Source: JBNKHG01 sp050290225 (GTDB taxonomy: Bacteria; Pseudomonadota; Gammaproteobacteria; Pseudomonadales; Cellvibrionaceae). Taken from it: 64,000 bases of DNA. The DNA is taken from NCBI GenBank assembly GCA_050290225.1, contig JBNKHG010000036.1:65130-129129 (forward strand), in the 5' to 3' direction. Below, in pieces: positions 17,200-26,546 of this stretch; position 1 is the first letter of the stretch; each line of letters starts with the position of its first letter. The translations under genes were made by a program, and so were the position numbers. The notes beneath the pieces were generated by a model. The model made no database searches, was not told the origin of the DNA, and saw only the letters and a list, made by a program, of their open reading frames with translations.

Positions 17200-18345
17200 A
17201 TGGACAATATAGCAGTATTCCCTGACAAATCCGTCATCAAAGAAGAGGCCGGAGCCTGGATTGTGCGCATCGACCAGGGCAACCTGGACGAAGCAGACGT
17301 TCGGGAATTGCAGCTGTGGGTCCAGCGTAGCGATTACCATCGCGAATACCTTCTCAAGCTCGCCCGCCACTGGGATGCCATGGGCGTGCTCGAGGAACTG
17401 GCGGAACTTTTCCCCCTGCCAGAAAACGAACCGCAGCGCACTCAATCCCCTACCCGCCGCTCAAGACTGTGGGTATGGCTAAAGGACTCTATCCACCTGC
17501 CTTTGCCAGCCACCCTGGCTGTCGCCAGTGTACTCGCAGTGGCTATGGTATTCACCCTGAGTCTGCTTATCGGTCCTGTGGGAGCCCGGGAATTCTCCAC
17601 CGCTGTGGGGGAGCAAGCCAGCTACACCCTGGAGGACGGCACCAGGATTACCCTGAACACCAACAGTGAGGTCAAGATCGATTACACCGATGCCCGGCGA
17701 GCCATTACCCTGGTACGCGGTGAAGCAAACTTTGATGTTGCTAAAAACCCGGAGCGCCCGTTCGTTGTCTACGCCGGTGGCGGCATAGTCTGGGCTGTGG
17801 GTACCGCCTTCAATGTGCGCTATTTGGGTGATACTGTCGACGTGATTGTCACCGAAGGTCGGGTTAAAGTCTTCAGCGATACGCAGAGTGACGAGAAATC
17901 ACAGCAGCTCGCCGTCGAATTGACAGCCAAGCATTCGACCGGTCATCCGGCAGACCCGGCATCAGCAAAGGTCAACCGCCCCACTACGCCCAACGAAATT
18001 AAAAAGGAAGCCTTGCTCGACGCAGGCCAATCCCTTCGCTATAGCCAGGTAATCCAGGCACAGGAGCCGGTCAGGAAAGAGGAGCTGGACCGAAAACTTG
18101 CCTGGCAAAAGGGAGCGCTCATCTTCAAGGGTGAAACCCTTGATCAGGCGCTTGTGGAAATTGCCCGTTACACCGACAAACACATCGTTATCGTCGACCC
18201 GGATATTGGCAAACTTCGTGTCGGTGGTCACTACAAAACAGACGACATTGACGCCTTGCTGAGCAGCCTCGGCGAAGGTTTCGATATCGACGTTCAGCAC
18301 GCTACCGGTAATCGCATCCTCCTTTCATCCAGAGCGGATTTCTGA
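17200..18345 (+). CDS. FecR-type anti-sigma factor / signal transducer
   Basis: This inner-membrane regulator has a cytoplasmic N-terminal FecR domain (WIVRIDQGNLDEADVRELQL) and one transmembrane helix (LAVASVLAVAMVFTLSLLIG). A periplasmic FecR core follows (GEQASYTLEDGTRITLNTNS; VRGEANFDVAKNPERPFVV). The C-terminus is an STN-like segment (LDQALVEIARYTDKHIVIVD) that would contact the receptor. The ATG at 17200 gives a 381-residue protein starting MDNIAVFPDK, which fits the family better than the longer frame overlapping the sigma gene. It should hold the neighbouring FecI-type sigma inactive until the receptor signals. Confidence 0.92.
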   Translation: MDNIAVFPDKSVIKEEAGAWIVRIDQGNLDEADVRELQLWVQRSDYHREYLLKLARHWDAMGVLEELAELFPLPENEPQRTQSPTRRSRLWVWLKDSIHLPLPATLAVASVLAVAMVFTLSLLIGPVGAREFSTAVGEQASYTLEDGTRITLNTNSEVKIDYTDARRAITLVRGEANFDVAKNPERPFVVYAGGGIVWAVGTAFNVRYLGDTVDVIVTEGRVKVFSDTQSDEKSQQLAVELTAKHSTGHPADPASAKVNRPTTPNEIKKEALLDAGQSLRYSQVIQAQEPVRKEELDRKLAWQKGALIFKGETLDQALVEIARYTDKHIVIVDPDIGKLRVGGHYKTDDIDALLSSLGEGFDIDVQHATGNRILLSSRADF

Positions 18346-18714
18346 CACCCTGTCAGATTGCAAATACCGGTCTGAATCCAGGCTTCCCCACCCTGTCGTC
18401 TTTTACGGAAGTCATTTTACGTTACCCTGGATGGTTTCTGGGCTCAGAACGAACCGGCCGACTGGTGAAGTGGAGAGAATCACTACCCCCACCCTGCTCC
18501 CAAGGTGTAAACTGAAAGTGATTCTGCTCAAAATTACCCCAATCCGAGCTGTTTGCAGATGCGGTATATAGGTATCGAAATAAGTATCGGAATAGGTATC
18601 GGAATAGGTATCGGAATTACTGCGAATACGTTCAAACGCTGTTTGCAGACCAGGAGAAATCCGGGTGAAAGCTAAAACAATAAAAAAATTTTCAGCTAAC
18701 AGTAGGGGTTAATC
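18346..18714. promoter_or_regulatory. Control region between FecR and the TonB receptor
   Basis: This 369-bp gap should contain the FecI-dependent promoter of the receptor. AGAATCACT (18476-18484) and AGTGATTCT (18517-18525) form a perfect 9-bp dyad spaced by 32 bases. The 12-bp tandem repeat at 18572-18619 follows. A strong ribosome site (AGGGGTT) precedes the receptor ATG at 18715. I could not fix promoter hexamers. Confidence 0.4.
18572..18619. repeat. Four-copy 12-bp tandem repeat upstream of the TonB receptor
   Basis: The unit GTATCGGAATAG is present four times head to tail. Copies 2 and 3 are identical, and copies 1 and 4 differ slightly at their ends. The array lies 95 bases before the receptor start. 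Copy-number change by slippage could alter spacing in the promoter or leader. Confidence 0.8.
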
Positions 18715-21495
18715 ATGGGCCACCTGTTATCTATCACTGTGGCAGCGACCAACACCTCGTTATCAGGGTGCCAACGCTCCACACGCTGGGAAATATTGGC
18801 GATGATGAGAACAGTTGGAAAATTATCGGGCTTTTGTGCCGTAATTTTTATCCTGACCCTGACGGCTAAGACTGCTTACGCGATCGAACCGACCATTCTC
18901 TTCAACATTCCCCGGCAAAACGCAGGTGACGCACTACCGGCATTCGGCCTGCAAGCGGATATCTCAGTGATTTACCAGTACGACCTGGTAAAGCGCCATG
19001 AAACCAATCGCTTGCGCGGGGAATATACCATACCAGAAGCCATGGATATTCTTCTTGAGAACACAGGTTTGGAAGCAAGTTTTGAAAACGGTCGTCACCT
19101 GATTGTGATAAAAGTGAATAATCAGGAGAGGCAGGAAAAAATGGCCAAGAACCCGAAAAAGAATATTCTGGCGGCAATGATAGGCGTTTTGTTCGGTGCC
19201 GATGGCGCTCAATACGCGTTTGCACAATCAACCGGTGAGGTAAAAACACGATCTGAAACACTGGAAGAAGTAGTGGTCACGGCCCAGAAGCGTGAGCAAT
19301 CCTACACCGATGTCCCGCTCGCCGTGAGTGCTTTCAGTGGCGAGACGCTGGAATTGGCAGAAGTGTCTGAATTCCAGGATCTGGTGCAGGTGTCTCCATC
19401 CCTCACCTATAACCAGAGCGGCGACCAGCGCGGCGTGGGCATTCTGGTGCGCGGGATTGGTACCACCGCTTTCTCAACCGCAGTGGAACCGACCGTCAGC
19501 ACCGTGGTGGACAGTGTAGTCATGGGCCGTACGGCGCAGTTTATTTCGGACCTTGCCGACGTCGAGCGTGTCGAGGTTTTACGCGGTCCCCAGGGTACGT
19601 TGTTTGGTAAGAACGCGTCCGCAGGTTTGCTGCATATCATCACCAAACGCCCAGCCGAGGAATTCCAGGCTACGGTGCGGGGATCCCTCACCGATGATGA
19701 TGCATGGAGTACCAGTGCTTCTGTTTCCGGTGCGGTCACGGATACGGTTCGCGCGCGACTTGCCGCGTACAAAAAAGAGTACGATGGTTTCGGTAAGAAC
19801 CTGTTTACCGGTCATGACATTAATGGCGACGAAAGCTGGGGGGTACGGGGTAAACTGGACATCGATATTTCCGACAGAACAAACCTATATCTTATCGGCG
19901 ATTATTCCAAACAGGACCGCAACTGCTGCACCTTCTTTCTTGAGGACGTAGCCGGTGACCGATTCCGAATTTGGGATTACGAACAATACGGAATTAGCCT
20001 TGATGGCAATGAGAGAAACAACGTTACCCTCGATGCGGAAGACGGCTTTTCCGACACTGAAACCTATGGGGTTTCCGCTGAGCTAAATGTCGAATTCGAC
20101 AAATTTATTTTGACGTCGATTACGGCATACCGGGATTTCGAGCTGCAAACCAACCAGGGTATTGACAACATGCCTTATGCCGGCCCGACCTATGGCCGTC
20201 TGATCTTCACCAGTAATGGCGCCTACGATGGCAAGTTCAAAGGTGGGGCACAGGAGCAGGAGCAGTTCTCGCAGGAGCTGCGAATTGCCTCGACAGCCTG
20301 GGATAGCCTTCAGTTGACCGGTGGGCTTTTCTACTGGAATCAGACTGTTGACCGCTACTTCGAACGTGAAGTTTTTCTCTGTCTCTCACCCAGTGCCGGG
20401 GATCTGAGTCTGAGCCCGGATCCGGCGCTCACACCCTGTACCTCTTTCCTCAACCCAGGCGGTTTTTTTGATTCTTCTGTTGATTCCAAGAACTGGGCGG
20501 CATTTGGACAGGCAGACTGGAGCTTTGCTGACCGATGGAAGCTTAGCCTGGGACTGCGATATACGGAAGATGACCTGGACGTGGAATTCGAACGGCAGAC
20601 AACCCCGGGGCCTGCGGTACCACCTCCGGGATCGGGTTCCGCCAGCACTTCAGAGGATCAAGTGACCGGAAAGCTTGCACTGCTGTTTGATCTAACCGAT
20701 AACGCCATGTTGTATGCCTCCTATTCCGAAGGCTACAAGGCTCCAGCCTACGATATGCTTTTCGGAGTAACCGAAGCGAGTTTGGCCAATCCAGTGCCTC
20801 CGGAGACTTCCAAAGCATGGGAGACGGGTATCAAGTCGGAACTCTTCGATAACCGCTTGCGTCTGGGCCTGACCTTATTCTATACCGAGTTCAGCGATCT
20901 GCAGGGTCAGGCGAGCAATCCGAACGATGTTGGATTTATCCTGACCAGTGCGGGTACAGCAATCACCAAAGGCGTGGAATTCGAATTTACCGCCAAACCC
21001 ACAGCCAACTGGCTACTGAACGGCGGCGTTTCCTATACCGATGCCTATTATGACAATTACACGGATGGACAGTGCTGGCCTGGCCAGACTGTGGCTGAAG
21101 GCTGCACCGATGGCACCCAGGACCTGAGTGGCGAGCAGATCTCCAACGCGCCCGAGTGGAAAATCTCCGTGCAATCCCGATATGACATAGTACTTGACGC
21201 GCCCTTCGATGCGTTTGTATCAGGCACTTATCGCTGGCAGGATCAAAGCCCCGGGAACGTGAACCATTGGGCGCCTCTCGATCACGACAGCTATGGCATT
21301 CTCGACCTGGTGGTGGGGCTGGAAGCTGACGACGGGCGCTGGAATGGTCATATCTTCGTAAAAAACGTCCTGGATGACTTCTACGTCGACCTGAAAACCG
21401 TATCGCCGAATAGCCAGCGGGTTAACCACTACCTGAGCCGTGACGCCGAGCGTTACATTGGTGTGAACTTTGAGTACCGTCTCGGCGCGCTGTAA
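18715..21495 (+). CDS. TonB-dependent receptor with N-terminal STN signalling domain
   Basis: The long form begins with a signal peptide (about residues 31-56, ending TAKTAYA) and an STN domain (about 58-135). The TonB-box region (LEEVVVTAQKREQS, from about 183), a plug (VEVLRGPQGTLFGKNASAG) and a barrel follow, ending LGAL. STN plus adjacent FecI/FecR means the receptor both imports a ligand and signals its presence. Unusually, a second signal-peptide-like segment starts at Met143 (MAKNPKKNILAAMIG to AFAQ), preceded by AGGAG and AGGA. This suggests an in-frame internal start giving a receptor without STN, or a gene fusion. The three sulfatases downstream suggest a sulfated-glycan ligand. Confidence 0.94.
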   Translation: MGHLLSITVAATNTSLSGCQRSTRWEILAMMRTVGKLSGFCAVIFILTLTAKTAYAIEPTILFNIPRQNAGDALPAFGLQADISVIYQYDLVKRHETNRLRGEYTIPEAMDILLENTGLEASFENGRHLIVIKVNNQERQEKMAKNPKKNILAAMIGVLFGADGAQYAFAQSTGEVKTRSETLEEVVVTAQKREQSYTDVPLAVSAFSGETLELAEVSEFQDLVQVSPSLTYNQSGDQRGVGILVRGIGTTAFSTAVEPTVSTVVDSVVMGRTAQFISDLADVERVEVLRGPQGTLFGKNASAGLLHIITKRPAEEFQATVRGSLTDDDAWSTSASVSGAVTDTVRARLAAYKKEYDGFGKNLFTGHDINGDESWGVRGKLDIDISDRTNLYLIGDYSKQDRNCCTFFLEDVAGDRFRIWDYEQYGISLDGNERNNVTLDAEDGFSDTETYGVSAELNVEFDKFILTSITAYRDFELQTNQGIDNMPYAGPTYGRLIFTSNGAYDGKFKGGAQEQEQFSQELRIASTAWDSLQLTGGLFYWNQTVDRYFEREVFLCLSPSAGDLSLSPDPALTPCTSFLNPGGFFDSSVDSKNWAAFGQADWSFADRWKLSLGLRYTEDDLDVEFERQTTPGPAVPPPGSGSASTSEDQVTGKLALLFDLTDNAMLYASYSEGYKAPAYDMLFGVTEASLANPVPPETSKAWETGIKSELFDNRLRLGLTLFYTEFSDLQGQASNPNDVGFILTSAGTAITKGVEFEFTAKPTANWLLNGGVSYTDAYYDNYTDGQCWPGQTVAEGCTDGTQDLSGEQISNAPEWKISVQSRYDIVLDAPFDAFVSGTYRWQDQSPGNVNHWAPLDHDSYGILDLVVGLEADDGRWNGHIFVKNVLDDFYVDLKTVSPNSQRVNHYLSRDAERYIGVNFEYRLGAL
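19141..21495 (+). other. Possible internal translation start giving an STN-less receptor
   Basis: ATG at 19141 is in frame (codon 143). It is preceded by AGGAG at 19124-19128 and AGGA at 19133-19136. It begins a typical signal peptide with a basic start (MAKNPKK), a hydrophobic core and an AFAQ cleavage-like end, followed at once by the TonB-box region. The product would be a normal 784-residue TonB receptor. Whether it is used is inference. Confidence 0.45.
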
Positions 21496-21511
21496 TCGCT
21501 GAAAACCTGCT

Positions 21512-21562
21512 ACCGGGCGTAACCCTGTGCTCCCTGGGGTACAGGATTCCGCCCGGGTTTTT
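21512..21562 (+). terminator. Terminator between the TonB receptor and the sulfatases
   Basis: ACCGGGCG pairs with CGCCCGGGT (one bulge). A second inner stem, CCTGT with ACAGG, lies in the loop, and TTTTT follows. It lies 17 bases after the receptor stop. It would reduce transcription of the sulfatase genes compared with the receptor. Confidence 0.65.
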
Positions 21563-21624
21563 GTTCGGACTCCCGCTATTCAGCGCCTGTCATTACATTC
21601 GATTCAATGTTTCGAGAGAAGAGT

Positions 21625-23124
21625 ATGCGTTCAGCCATAACCTGTATCTTGTTTGTCGCCTTGCTGATGCCCCTGTTTTCAGCCCGGGCGGCAGAACCCC
21701 GGGCGGTAGAAAAAAACCAGCCGAATATTGTCATCTTGTTCGCCGACGATCTGGGTTATGGCGACCTGAATAGTTACGGCAATCCCTACATACGCACACC
21801 ATCACTGGATAGTCTCGCCGATGAAGGCCAACGCTGGACTGATTTTTATGTCGGCGCTCCCGTATGCTCGCCCAGCCGCGGGACGTTGCTGACAGGACAA
21901 TTGTCCGTGAGAAGCGGGCTCTATGGAGAGAAACTGCATGTTATGTTTCCTAACGACAGTCACGGTATACCCAGGCAAACCCTGACCCTGGCCACAGCAC
22001 TTAAATCCGTCGGCTACCGCACCGGCATGTTCGGGAAATGGCACCTGGGGGACGCACCAGAAAACTTTCCCACCCGTTATGGTTTCGACTACTGGTACGG
22101 TATTCCCTATTCCAACGATATGAACCTGGAGGGAAAAATTGATTACGACATGACGGTCAAATTCCTGGCAAGCGATCGGCGGGACGAATCATTGGCCAGA
22201 AAAGTTTTAGGGCATTTAAAGAAAGGGGTCAAACTTTTTGATAACCCCAAAAGCGAGTACTGGCAGGTCCCGCTATACCGCAGCGAAAACCGGGACGGGA
22301 CCTATCAGGACAAACTGCTCGAGCGACCGCTGGAGCAGACCACCTTCACGCGAAGGCTCACCGAAGAAGCGATTCGATTTATCGAAAAAAGCAAGGATCA
22401 GCCCTTCCTGGTCTATTTGCCCTACAGCATGCCCCACTTGCCGGTTTTCGCCAGTGACACATTCGCGGGCAAAAGTCTGCGGGGCGCTTATGGCGACGCT
22501 GTGGAGGAAATCGACTGGAGCGTCGGCCGTCTCCGGGAGACGCTGGAACAACTGGGGCTGGCTGAAAACACACTGGTGTTTTTCAGTAGTGACAATGGTC
22601 CCTGGCAGACGGTATCCACGTTCAGGGCGGGTAGCGCCGGCATGCTGCGAGGAAGCAAGGGCACAACCTGGGAAGGTGGCATGCGAGTGCCCGGCGTTTT
22701 CTGGTGGCCAGGAAAAATCAAACCGGGTGTCGTCAGTGACATCGGTACAACCATGGACATATTCTCCACGACATTGCAGCTTGCGGGCGTTGCGCCCCCC
22801 GATGGATCCGACGGCTATGATTTAACGGATGCTTTGCTGAATGCCGCACCCGGCCCCAGGGATGAAATGCCTTACTACCACAAGGGCCACCTCAAAGCCT
22901 ATCGAAAAGGCAACTACAAAGTCGTGTTTTACGGCGGTGAACGTACCACAGAGGAACTAAAATCACCGTTGCTCTACGATCTCCACCAGGATATCTCGGA
23001 ACAAAAGAACATTGCCGGGGAAAGACCCGACGTTCTTAGAGAACTGATGCAGGCGGTTGCGCGTCACCGCAAACAAACCCCTATTGCAGAACCTATTTTT
23101 GATATGCGCTTGAAAGACCTGTAA
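21625..23124 (+). CDS. Periplasmic sulfatase, arylsulfatase A type (S1)
   Basis: The enzyme hydrolyses sulfate esters, probably on a glycan. A signal peptide (MRSAITCILFVALLMPLFSA, then RAAEP) directs it to the periplasm. The metal-binding start (FADDLGYGD) is followed by the CSPSR core with formylglycine precursor Cys81. The GKWHLGD and FFSSDNGPW metal/sulfate-site motifs come later. At 499 residues it is full length. ATG 21625 is chosen because GAGAGAAGAG precedes it directly and the signal peptide begins there. It is the first of three sulfatases. Cys-type activation needs a formylglycine-generating enzyme, which is not in this window. Confidence 0.93.
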   Translation: MRSAITCILFVALLMPLFSARAAEPRAVEKNQPNIVILFADDLGYGDLNSYGNPYIRTPSLDSLADEGQRWTDFYVGAPVCSPSRGTLLTGQLSVRSGLYGEKLHVMFPNDSHGIPRQTLTLATALKSVGYRTGMFGKWHLGDAPENFPTRYGFDYWYGIPYSNDMNLEGKIDYDMTVKFLASDRRDESLARKVLGHLKKGVKLFDNPKSEYWQVPLYRSENRDGTYQDKLLERPLEQTTFTRRLTEEAIRFIEKSKDQPFLVYLPYSMPHLPVFASDTFAGKSLRGAYGDAVEEIDWSVGRLRETLEQLGLAENTLVFFSSDNGPWQTVSTFRAGSAGMLRGSKGTTWEGGMRVPGVFWWPGKIKPGVVSDIGTTMDIFSTTLQLAGVAPPDGSDGYDLTDALLNAAPGPRDEMPYYHKGHLKAYRKGNYKVVFYGGERTTEELKSPLLYDLHQDISEQKNIAGERPDVLRELMQAVARHRKQTPIAEPIFDMRLKDL

Positions 23125-23147
23125 GGCTCAAGCAAAGGAAGAAAACC

Positions 23148-24809
23148 ATGTATTCAGTCAAAAAAAATCTGGCACAGCCTGTGTTAATTCTTGTCTGTCT
23201 GGCGGCGGCATTTTGTGTTCAGGCCGCAACAGATACATCCGCAAAACCCATGAACATGATATTTGTGCTGGTGGACGACCTGCGATTTGACGGTATGGGT
23301 TTCCTGCAGCCGAAGGTAAAAACCCCAAACATTGATGCCCTCGCGCAGGCGGGTGTGTATTTTCCCAATGCCGTAGTGACATCTTCATTGTGTTCCCCGA
23401 GCCGGGCAACCATCCTGACCGGGCAGACCACCCGCAATCATGGCGTTGTCGACAACAACAACAGCTCAGAAGAAGGCCTGGTTTTCTTCCCCAAATACCT
23501 GCAGCAAGCGGGCTATCAGACTGGGTTCTTCGGTAAGTGGCACATGGGGGATGATACGGACGCACCTCGTGACGGCTTTGATCGCTGGGTCAGTTTCAGC
23601 GGTCAGGGCGCCTATTACCCGACCGATTACATTCCACCCGAGCTGGCGAAAAAAGGTGTCGTTCAACAACTGAATGTGGATGGCAAACACGTACCGCAAA
23701 AAGGTTATATCACCGATGAATTAACCGACTACGCCCTGGACTGGCTGGATCAAGAACGGGAAAAGTCAAAACCGTTTTTTCTCTATTTGAGCCACAAGGC
23801 TGTTCACTCCGATGCGACGCCGGCAGAGCGTCACAAGGGGCAATATGACGATGTGGAATTTGAACTTCCGGACAGCGCTGCCGATACGCCGGAAAACCGC
23901 AAAGGCAAGCCTATGTGGGTGTACAATCAGCGCAATAGCTGGCACGGGATCGATTTTTTCTATGCCAGCGATCGCCGCATGACCGACTATTTGAAGGATT
24001 ATTACGCGACGCTGTCTGCAGTGGATGAGAGTTTGGGAAGGCTGGTCGCTTACTTGCGGGAAAATAATCTGGTGGAAAGCACATTGGTGGTGTTTTACAG
24101 CGATAACGGTTACCTGATCGGTGACCATGGTTTGATAGACAAGCGCAACGCCTACCAGGGCTCTGTCCGCGTGCCCCTGATTATGTCTGCGCCAGGCCTT
24201 TTGCCTGAAGGTATGAGCAATAAGACCACCGTACGCAACCTGGATTTGGCACCCACATTTCTGGAGGTGGCGAATGTAAAGCCGCCGGCACAATTTGAAG
24301 GAAAAAGCTTTCTGCCCATCGCTACCAACGAGGTAACAGAGAAGGACTGGGGTGTGCCGGATTTTACCTATGAATATTACTGGGAATGGAGTTTCCCCAT
24401 GACCCCCACCACCTTCGCCATCCGCCGTGGTCCGTTTAAATATATCCAGTACCATGGGGTGTGGGATATCGAAGAGCTGTACAACCTGGATAAGGATCCG
24501 GATGAAATGCACAACCTGATCAGTGATCCGGATCATCTGGAAAAAGTGATTGAATTACGCGCGGCTTTATACCAGCAGTTGGCCAACAACACCGGCCAGC
24601 ATCATGTGCCTTACAGTGAGCGAAAAGCACCGGGCTTGAACCTGCGGGATAAAAATGGCCCGAAAGCCGCGCCCTTCCCCCAAGCCTGGAAAGTGGAACC
24701 CAACCGGCCCGATAGATTGTACGGCATATTACCCGACACCCCGCTAAAACAGAAAAAGATGCAGCAGGGAAAACCCTACTCTCGCTTTATGGAGTCGAAG
24801 GGAAACTAG
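23148..24809 (+). CDS. Periplasmic sulfatase (S1), second of three
   Basis: This 553-residue alkaline-phosphatase-fold sulfatase has a signal peptide (residues 1-26, ending CVQA). It has metal ligands in FVLVDDLRFDG, formylglycine precursor Cys82 in LCSPSRATILTG, GKWHMGD around residue 130, and YSDNGYLIGDHGL carrying the second metal pair. The style resembles S1 enzymes acting on mono- or oligosaccharide sulfates. It lies 23 bases after the first sulfatase and 42 bases before the third, so one transcript is likely. Exact substrate position cannot be read from sequence alone. Confidence 0.93.
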   Translation: MYSVKKNLAQPVLILVCLAAAFCVQAATDTSAKPMNMIFVLVDDLRFDGMGFLQPKVKTPNIDALAQAGVYFPNAVVTSSLCSPSRATILTGQTTRNHGVVDNNNSSEEGLVFFPKYLQQAGYQTGFFGKWHMGDDTDAPRDGFDRWVSFSGQGAYYPTDYIPPELAKKGVVQQLNVDGKHVPQKGYITDELTDYALDWLDQEREKSKPFFLYLSHKAVHSDATPAERHKGQYDDVEFELPDSAADTPENRKGKPMWVYNQRNSWHGIDFFYASDRRMTDYLKDYYATLSAVDESLGRLVAYLRENNLVESTLVVFYSDNGYLIGDHGLIDKRNAYQGSVRVPLIMSAPGLLPEGMSNKTTVRNLDLAPTFLEVANVKPPAQFEGKSFLPIATNEVTEKDWGVPDFTYEYYWEWSFPMTPTTFAIRRGPFKYIQYHGVWDIEELYNLDKDPDEMHNLISDPDHLEKVIELRAALYQQLANNTGQHHVPYSERKAPGLNLRDKNGPKAAPFPQAWKVEPNRPDRLYGILPDTPLKQKKMQQGKPYSRFMESKGN

Positions 24810-24851
24810 TTCGCCCCTGCCGGCATAAACGTTGTTCAAGGTCTGAAAAAC

Positions 24852-26540
24852 ATGGATATTTTTCGCGGTCACAGAGTGTTGCTATGTGCCCTGTCAATCC
24901 TGTCGATGGTAGCCGTTGCCAAACCGGCGCATGACAACCGACCCAATATTTTGTTGATCGTCGCCGAGGATATGAGCAGCCGGGTTGGCGCGTATGGCGA
25001 CACGGTGGCGCAAACGCCGGCTATCGATGCGCTGGCTCAACAGGGCGTCCGTTACACCAATGTGTTCACGGCATCCGGGGTATGCGCGCCCAGTCGATCG
25101 GCATTGATTACCGGTGTCTACCCCCAATCGATGGGCACCCAGCATATGCGTACCAGTAACCTTGATTACCTGGCGGTGCCGCCCGCGGAGGTGAAGGCAT
25201 TTCCCGAACTACTGCGCCGGGCAGGTTATGAGACCGCCAATGCGGTAAAAACGGATTACCAGTTTGGCAATCCGTTTACCGTCTGGGACGTCAATGCGGG
25301 AAAGCTTTCCACACCACCGGACCTTGCGCTCTGGCGGCGACTGCCCGGAGAGAATCCTTTCTTCGCCATGATTAACCTGATGTCGACGCACGAGAGTCGG
25401 TTGGCAACAGCGGATACCCGGGGGGTTGGCCACTTTGCCAAAGTGATACGGTCGATTCACGAAAACCGCGCGAAAAATGTCAAGCCTGTAACCAGTCCCG
25501 AGGATGTTGTCGTTCCGCCCTATTATCCCGATACAAAATCTGTGCGGGCCTCAATAGCTCAGCTCTACGACAATATCCATTATATGGATGGCGAGGTCGG
25601 GCAGATTCTCGCCAATCTGGAAGCCGATGGACTGGCCGATGATACCGTTGTTATCTGGACAACGGACCACGGTGATGGCTTACCGCGTGCAAAGCGTTCG
25701 GTCTATGATTCCGGACTTAAAGTTCCGCTGATCATCCGCTTTCCCGACCGTCTCCATAGCGGCAAGGTAAGCCCTCAAATGGTGTCGTTTGTTGACCTGG
25801 CGCCTGCCATTCTTGGAATGGCAGGCGTCGAGGTGCCCGCGTTCATACAGGGACGGGATTTTCTGAGCAACCGCGAACGACGCTACATTTATGCGGCCCG
25901 TGATCGCATGAATGAAATATCTGACAGAGTGCGAACAGTGCGTGATAAGCGCTATCAATATATACGCAATTACATGCCTGAACTCCCCTATTTCCGACCG
26001 CTGTCTTTTCGCGACATGTTTCCCGTCATGCAGGAACTCTGGCGAGGACATCGTCAGCAGACCCTGACAGCAGCGCAGGCGTTTTATTTTACCGCGCCAC
26101 GCCCGCCGGAAGAACTCTACGATACCCTGACCGATCCCTTTGAAGTTCACAACCTCGCTGATGATCCCGGCTATGTTCACATTCTGACCCGCTTGCGCGG
26201 CGAAATGGACCGGTGGGAGGAAACGGTGGGTGACAGGAGCAACGAGCCGGAAAAAGCAATGATCGCCCGCATGTGGCCAGGTCAAAAACAACCGGTTACC
26301 GCTCCGCCGGAGATAAAACTCACGACCGGTAAAGGCGGCACTTTGACTGTGGCACTGGATAGCGCCACACCCGGTGCATCGATTGGCTATCGACTTGGCT
26401 TTCCCGGGCGGGAGATGCCCTGGCAACTCTATTCGCAACCCGTCCGCTTGCCGGAAGGGGGACGGCTTGAAGCAAAAGCCGTTCGTTATGGGTTTACTGA
26501 AAGCGACGTTCGCGTTGTTGATCCGGATGAGAAGCCATAG
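24852..26540 (+). CDS. Sulfatase, N-sulfoglucosamine-sulfohydrolase-like (S1), third of three
   Basis: The protein has a signal peptide (ending VAVAKPAHD) and a metal-binding IVAEDMSSRVGAYG segment. The formylglycine precursor is Cys78 (GVCAPSRSALITGVYP), and TTDHGDGLP carries the second metal site. The AEDMS start and YPQSMGTQHMR region are typical of the heparan N-sulfatase-like subgroup. About 60 C-terminal residues (from TPGASIGYRLG) resemble a small beta-sandwich domain of the chitobiase C-terminal or FN3-associated type. It ends six bases before the GH3 gene. N- versus O-sulfate specificity is uncertain. Confidence 0.9.
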   Translation: MDIFRGHRVLLCALSILSMVAVAKPAHDNRPNILLIVAEDMSSRVGAYGDTVAQTPAIDALAQQGVRYTNVFTASGVCAPSRSALITGVYPQSMGTQHMRTSNLDYLAVPPAEVKAFPELLRRAGYETANAVKTDYQFGNPFTVWDVNAGKLSTPPDLALWRRLPGENPFFAMINLMSTHESRLATADTRGVGHFAKVIRSIHENRAKNVKPVTSPEDVVVPPYYPDTKSVRASIAQLYDNIHYMDGEVGQILANLEADGLADDTVVIWTTDHGDGLPRAKRSVYDSGLKVPLIIRFPDRLHSGKVSPQMVSFVDLAPAILGMAGVEVPAFIQGRDFLSNRERRYIYAARDRMNEISDRVRTVRDKRYQYIRNYMPELPYFRPLSFRDMFPVMQELWRGHRQQTLTAAQAFYFTAPRPPEELYDTLTDPFEVHNLADDPGYVHILTRLRGEMDRWEETVGDRSNEPEKAMIARMWPGQKQPVTAPPEIKLTTGKGGTLTVALDSATPGASIGYRLGFPGREMPWQLYSQPVRLPEGGRLEAKAVRYGFTESDVRVVDPDEKP

Positions 26541-26546
26541 AGAATA

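Noticed and set aside
18572..18619. Possible CRISPR array
   Set aside because: The repeats are 12 bases in direct succession with no spacers, so this is a simple tandem repeat.
23766..24536. A 256-codon minus-strand frame inside the second sulfatase
   Set aside because: It is antisense to a well-supported sulfatase, and its His, Gln and Val-rich translation shows no recognisable fold.
25680..26438. A 252-codon minus-strand frame inside the third sulfatase
   Set aside because: It is a complementary-strand frame with no independent support.
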